Positions 6,405-7,737 of a stretch of 7,737 bases of DNA are shown piece by piece. The number at the start of each line of letters is the position of its first letter. Positions within the stretch are counted from its first letter, which is position 1. The stretch is from Deltaproteobacteria bacterium (lineage in GTDB: Bacteria; Desulfobacterota; Dissulfuribacteria; Dissulfuribacterales; UBA3076), in contig JAGGRV010000517.1 in NCBI GenBank assembly GCA_021159445.1, positions 1 to 7,737 on the forward strand. Reading direction: 5' to 3'. The notes under the pieces were generated by a model, which did no database searches, was not told the DNA's origin, and worked only from the letters and a program-made list of their open reading frames with translations. Both the position numbers and the translations under genes were made by a program.

Positions 6405-6553
6405 ATATCTCAGCCATTTGTAACTTCCTTGATAAAACGGAAATAACAGGCATAATTCCAGAATCAGAATCAGAAGCAGGGCAGATTTTCAGCCACAGAC
6501 ACACACGGACTGACACAGACAAACAGGTAACTGAATCCAGGATAGAATCGCAG
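6400..6553 (+). other. Repeat-rich gap between pyrR and pdxA
   Basis: The gap holds three 6-base near-repeats (GAATCA, GAATCA, GAAGCA at 6461-6478) and a CA/GA-rich low-complexity stretch (about 6492-6526, CAGACACACACGG then ACACAGACAAACAG). Its right end runs into the 8-base tandem repeat within pdxA. The pdxA frame happens to stay open through it back to an ATG at 6341. The implied residues (SHRHTRTDTDKQ and similar) look like translated low-complexity DNA, so the gap is treated as non-coding. Confidence 0.55.
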
Positions 6554-7630
6554 ATGCATGCACATACTCGCAGACTACAATTACCAAATCACCAAATCAC
6601 CAAATCACCAAATCCACTAGGCATCACCATGGGCTGTCCGGCAGGAATCGGTCCTGAAATCATTATAAAGGCATTTGCTGCCAATCCTGAGTGGTTGCTG
6701 TCCCCCCCGGCAGTCGTCATAGGGGACATGAACATACTTAAAAGGGCATCAAAGGCACTTGATATCAACATTCCCATTAAGTCCTGGATGCCCGGCGATC
6801 CCTTTTCCAACAGTGCCATATATGTAATTACCCGGACCGGCCTTAACATTGAAGACATCCCTTGGGGTAAGCCGAACTCCGCTACAGGAAAGGCCTCTTT
6901 TGAGTATATCACCGAGGGCATTAAACTCTGCCGGGAAAAGAGGCTCTCCGGCCTTGTGACTGCTCCTATCAGCAAGCTGGGCCTCAAGCTTGCCGGCATC
7001 GACTACCCTGGGCATACTGAGATCCTGGCTGACAGGACCAACACGAAAAGATACGCCATGATGCTGGCAGGCGACAGACTCCGGGTAACCCTTGTGACCA
7101 TACACTGCCCCTTGAGGGAGGTGGCAAACAGCATCAGCACGGAAAAGATTTTTCAAATAATTTCCCTTACTGATTTTTCCTTAAAAAATGAATTTGGTCT
7201 AAAAGAACCAAAGATTGCCGTGGCCGGGCTAAATCCGCACGGAGGCGAGTCCGGAATGTTTGGTAATGAGGAGGAGCAGGTCATAACACCCGCCATAGAA
7301 ATGGCCAAGGAAAAGGAAATAATGGCCAGCGGACCCTATCCCCCGGACACGGTGTTTTATCAGGCTATCAATGGAAAATTCGACGCTGTAGTCTGCCAGT
7401 ACCATGACCAGGGGCTGATCCCTTTTAAGCTTATTCATTTCAGGGACGGGGTCAACTTGACCTTAGGTCTTCCAATAATCAGGACTTCAGTAGACCACGG
7501 GACCGCATATGATATAGCCGGTACAGGAAAGGCGGATTGCGCCAGCCTTGAGGCAGCAATCAGGCTCGCATCGAAGATAGTGGTGAATCGAATGAGGCAC
7601 GTTGAACATGCCGGATCAAAAGACAAGTAA
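6554..7630 (+). CDS. pdxA: 4-hydroxythreonine-4-phosphate dehydrogenase PdxA (with repeat-encoded N-terminal extension)
   Basis: PdxA oxidises 4-phosphohydroxy-L-threonine with NAD in the DXP-dependent route to pyridoxal phosphate; the product feeds PdxJ. From ATG 6554 the protein has 358 residues. Conserved blocks are LGITMGCPAGIGPEI (22-36), VTAPISKLGLK (135-145), YPGHTEIL (151-158), VTIHCPLREV (181-190), AGLNPHGGESGMFG (224-237), GPYPPDTVF (260-268), CQYHDQGLIPFK (281-292) and SVDHGTAYDIAGTG (312-325). Metal ligands are probably His154, His184 and His284. The first 21 residues precede the normal family start, and about half of them are encoded by four tandem ACCAAATC copies. No other standard start exists between 6365 and the internal Met26, which lies inside the first conserved motif. 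AGGA at 6539-6542 is an imperfect ribosome site. The enzyme body looks intact, although the acidic residue usual in MGDPAG is Cys28 here. Confidence 0.92.
   Translation: MHAHTRRLQLPNHQITKSPNPLGITMGCPAGIGPEIIIKAFAANPEWLLSPPAVVIGDMNILKRASKALDINIPIKSWMPGDPFSNSAIYVITRTGLNIEDIPWGKPNSATGKASFEYITEGIKLCREKRLSGLVTAPISKLGLKLAGIDYPGHTEILADRTNTKRYAMMLAGDRLRVTLVTIHCPLREVANSISTEKIFQIISLTDFSLKNEFGLKEPKIAVAGLNPHGGESGMFGNEEEQVITPAIEMAKEKEIMASGPYPPDTVFYQAINGKFDAVVCQYHDQGLIPFKLIHFRDGVNLTLGLPIIRTSVDHGTAYDIAGTGKADCASLEAAIRLASKIVVNRMRHVEHAGSKDK
6583..6614 (+). repeat. Four exact tandem copies of ACCAAATC inside the pdxA 5' coding region
   Basis: Copies start at 6583, 6591, 6599 and 6607 with no mismatches. In the pdxA frame they read LPNHQITKSPNP. 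The unit length of eight is not a multiple of three, so gain or loss of one copy shifts the reading frame between the start codon and the enzyme body. Confidence 0.95.
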
Positions 7631-7737
7631 ATTTTTGGTTATGAATATCTCCATCTCGCATCAAAAACGACCTTATATCCCCTATATTGTTCCCTTTGTC
7701 CTTTACGCCATATGCATCTATATACCCTCCCTGTTTA
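7608..7737 (+). CDS. Small membrane protein, N-terminal part only
   Basis: An open frame runs from ATG 7608 through the right edge and overlaps the pdxA end by 23 bases. The N-terminus MPDQKTSKFLVMNISISHQ is polar, and RPYIPYIVPFVLYAICIYI begins a first transmembrane helix. The start at 7608 is favoured by TGAGG at 7593-7597, ten bases upstream. A second in-frame ATG at 7641, ten bases after the pdxA stop, has no ribosome site but may be the true start. Only about 43 residues are seen. The pattern resembles the first helix of CAAX-protease-related (CPBP) membrane proteins, but that is a weak impression and no function is assigned. Confidence 0.55.
   Translation, partial: MPDQKTSKFLVMNISISHQKRPYIPYIVPFVLYAICIYIPSLF

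Noticed and set aside
6341..6553. pdxA starting at ATG 6341 with a 71-residue extension
   Set aside because: It would overlap the conserved pyrR C-terminal coding region by 59 bases, has no PdxA homology, and translates low-complexity repeat DNA (His/Arg/Thr/Asp-rich). ATG 6554 is simpler.
6583..6614. Tandem ACCAAATC units as a CRISPR-like array
   Set aside because: The units are only 8 bases and directly adjacent with no spacers.

Overview
The window looks like a chromosomal segment of an anaerobic Gram-negative bacterium. A member of the Desulfobacterota (former Deltaproteobacteria) is the best guess. The reasons are a periplasmic tetraheme c-type cytochrome, an hflK-hflC pair, two membrane sensors, a PyrR regulator, and the intergenic repeat styles (ACCAAATC tandem units, CACGAAA-type inverted repeats, CACAGACACAC-type low-complexity DNA). 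Taxonomy is inferred from gene content only.

Two divergent gene sets flank a 367-base non-coding region (3805-4171). Leftward, on the minus strand, the order of transcription is hflK, hflC (4-base overlap), a tetraheme cytochrome c, a two-transmembrane helical sensor protein without an output domain, and the start of a second membrane sensor that runs off the left edge. The spacing suggests one operon, possibly with an internal promoter before the cytochrome. HflK and HflC form the membrane complex that surrounds and restrains the FtsH protease. The cytochrome and sensors suggest a link between envelope protein quality control and redox or stress sensing, but that link is inference.

Rightward, on the plus strand, come phosphoglucomutase (pgm), pyrR, pdxA and the start of a small membrane protein. 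These are housekeeping metabolism genes (glucose-phosphate interconversion, pyrimidine regulation or salvage, vitamin B6 synthesis) without an obvious shared pathway. They are tightly spaced except between pyrR and pdxA, where about 150 bases of repeat-rich DNA intervene.

The central non-coding region holds candidate divergent promoters, two short dyads between or on them, and a 100-base imperfect inverted repeat just before pgm. The most unusual local feature is at the pdxA start. Four exact tandem copies of an 8-base unit lie inside the coding sequence, between the only usable start codons and the first conserved motif. Two overlapping ATG codons sit upstream in different frames, so both four and three copies would give an open PdxA frame. 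This could be a slippage-tolerant start or simply a repeat captured by the gene. No RNA genes, CRISPR arrays, insertion sequences or strong rho-independent terminators were recognised.
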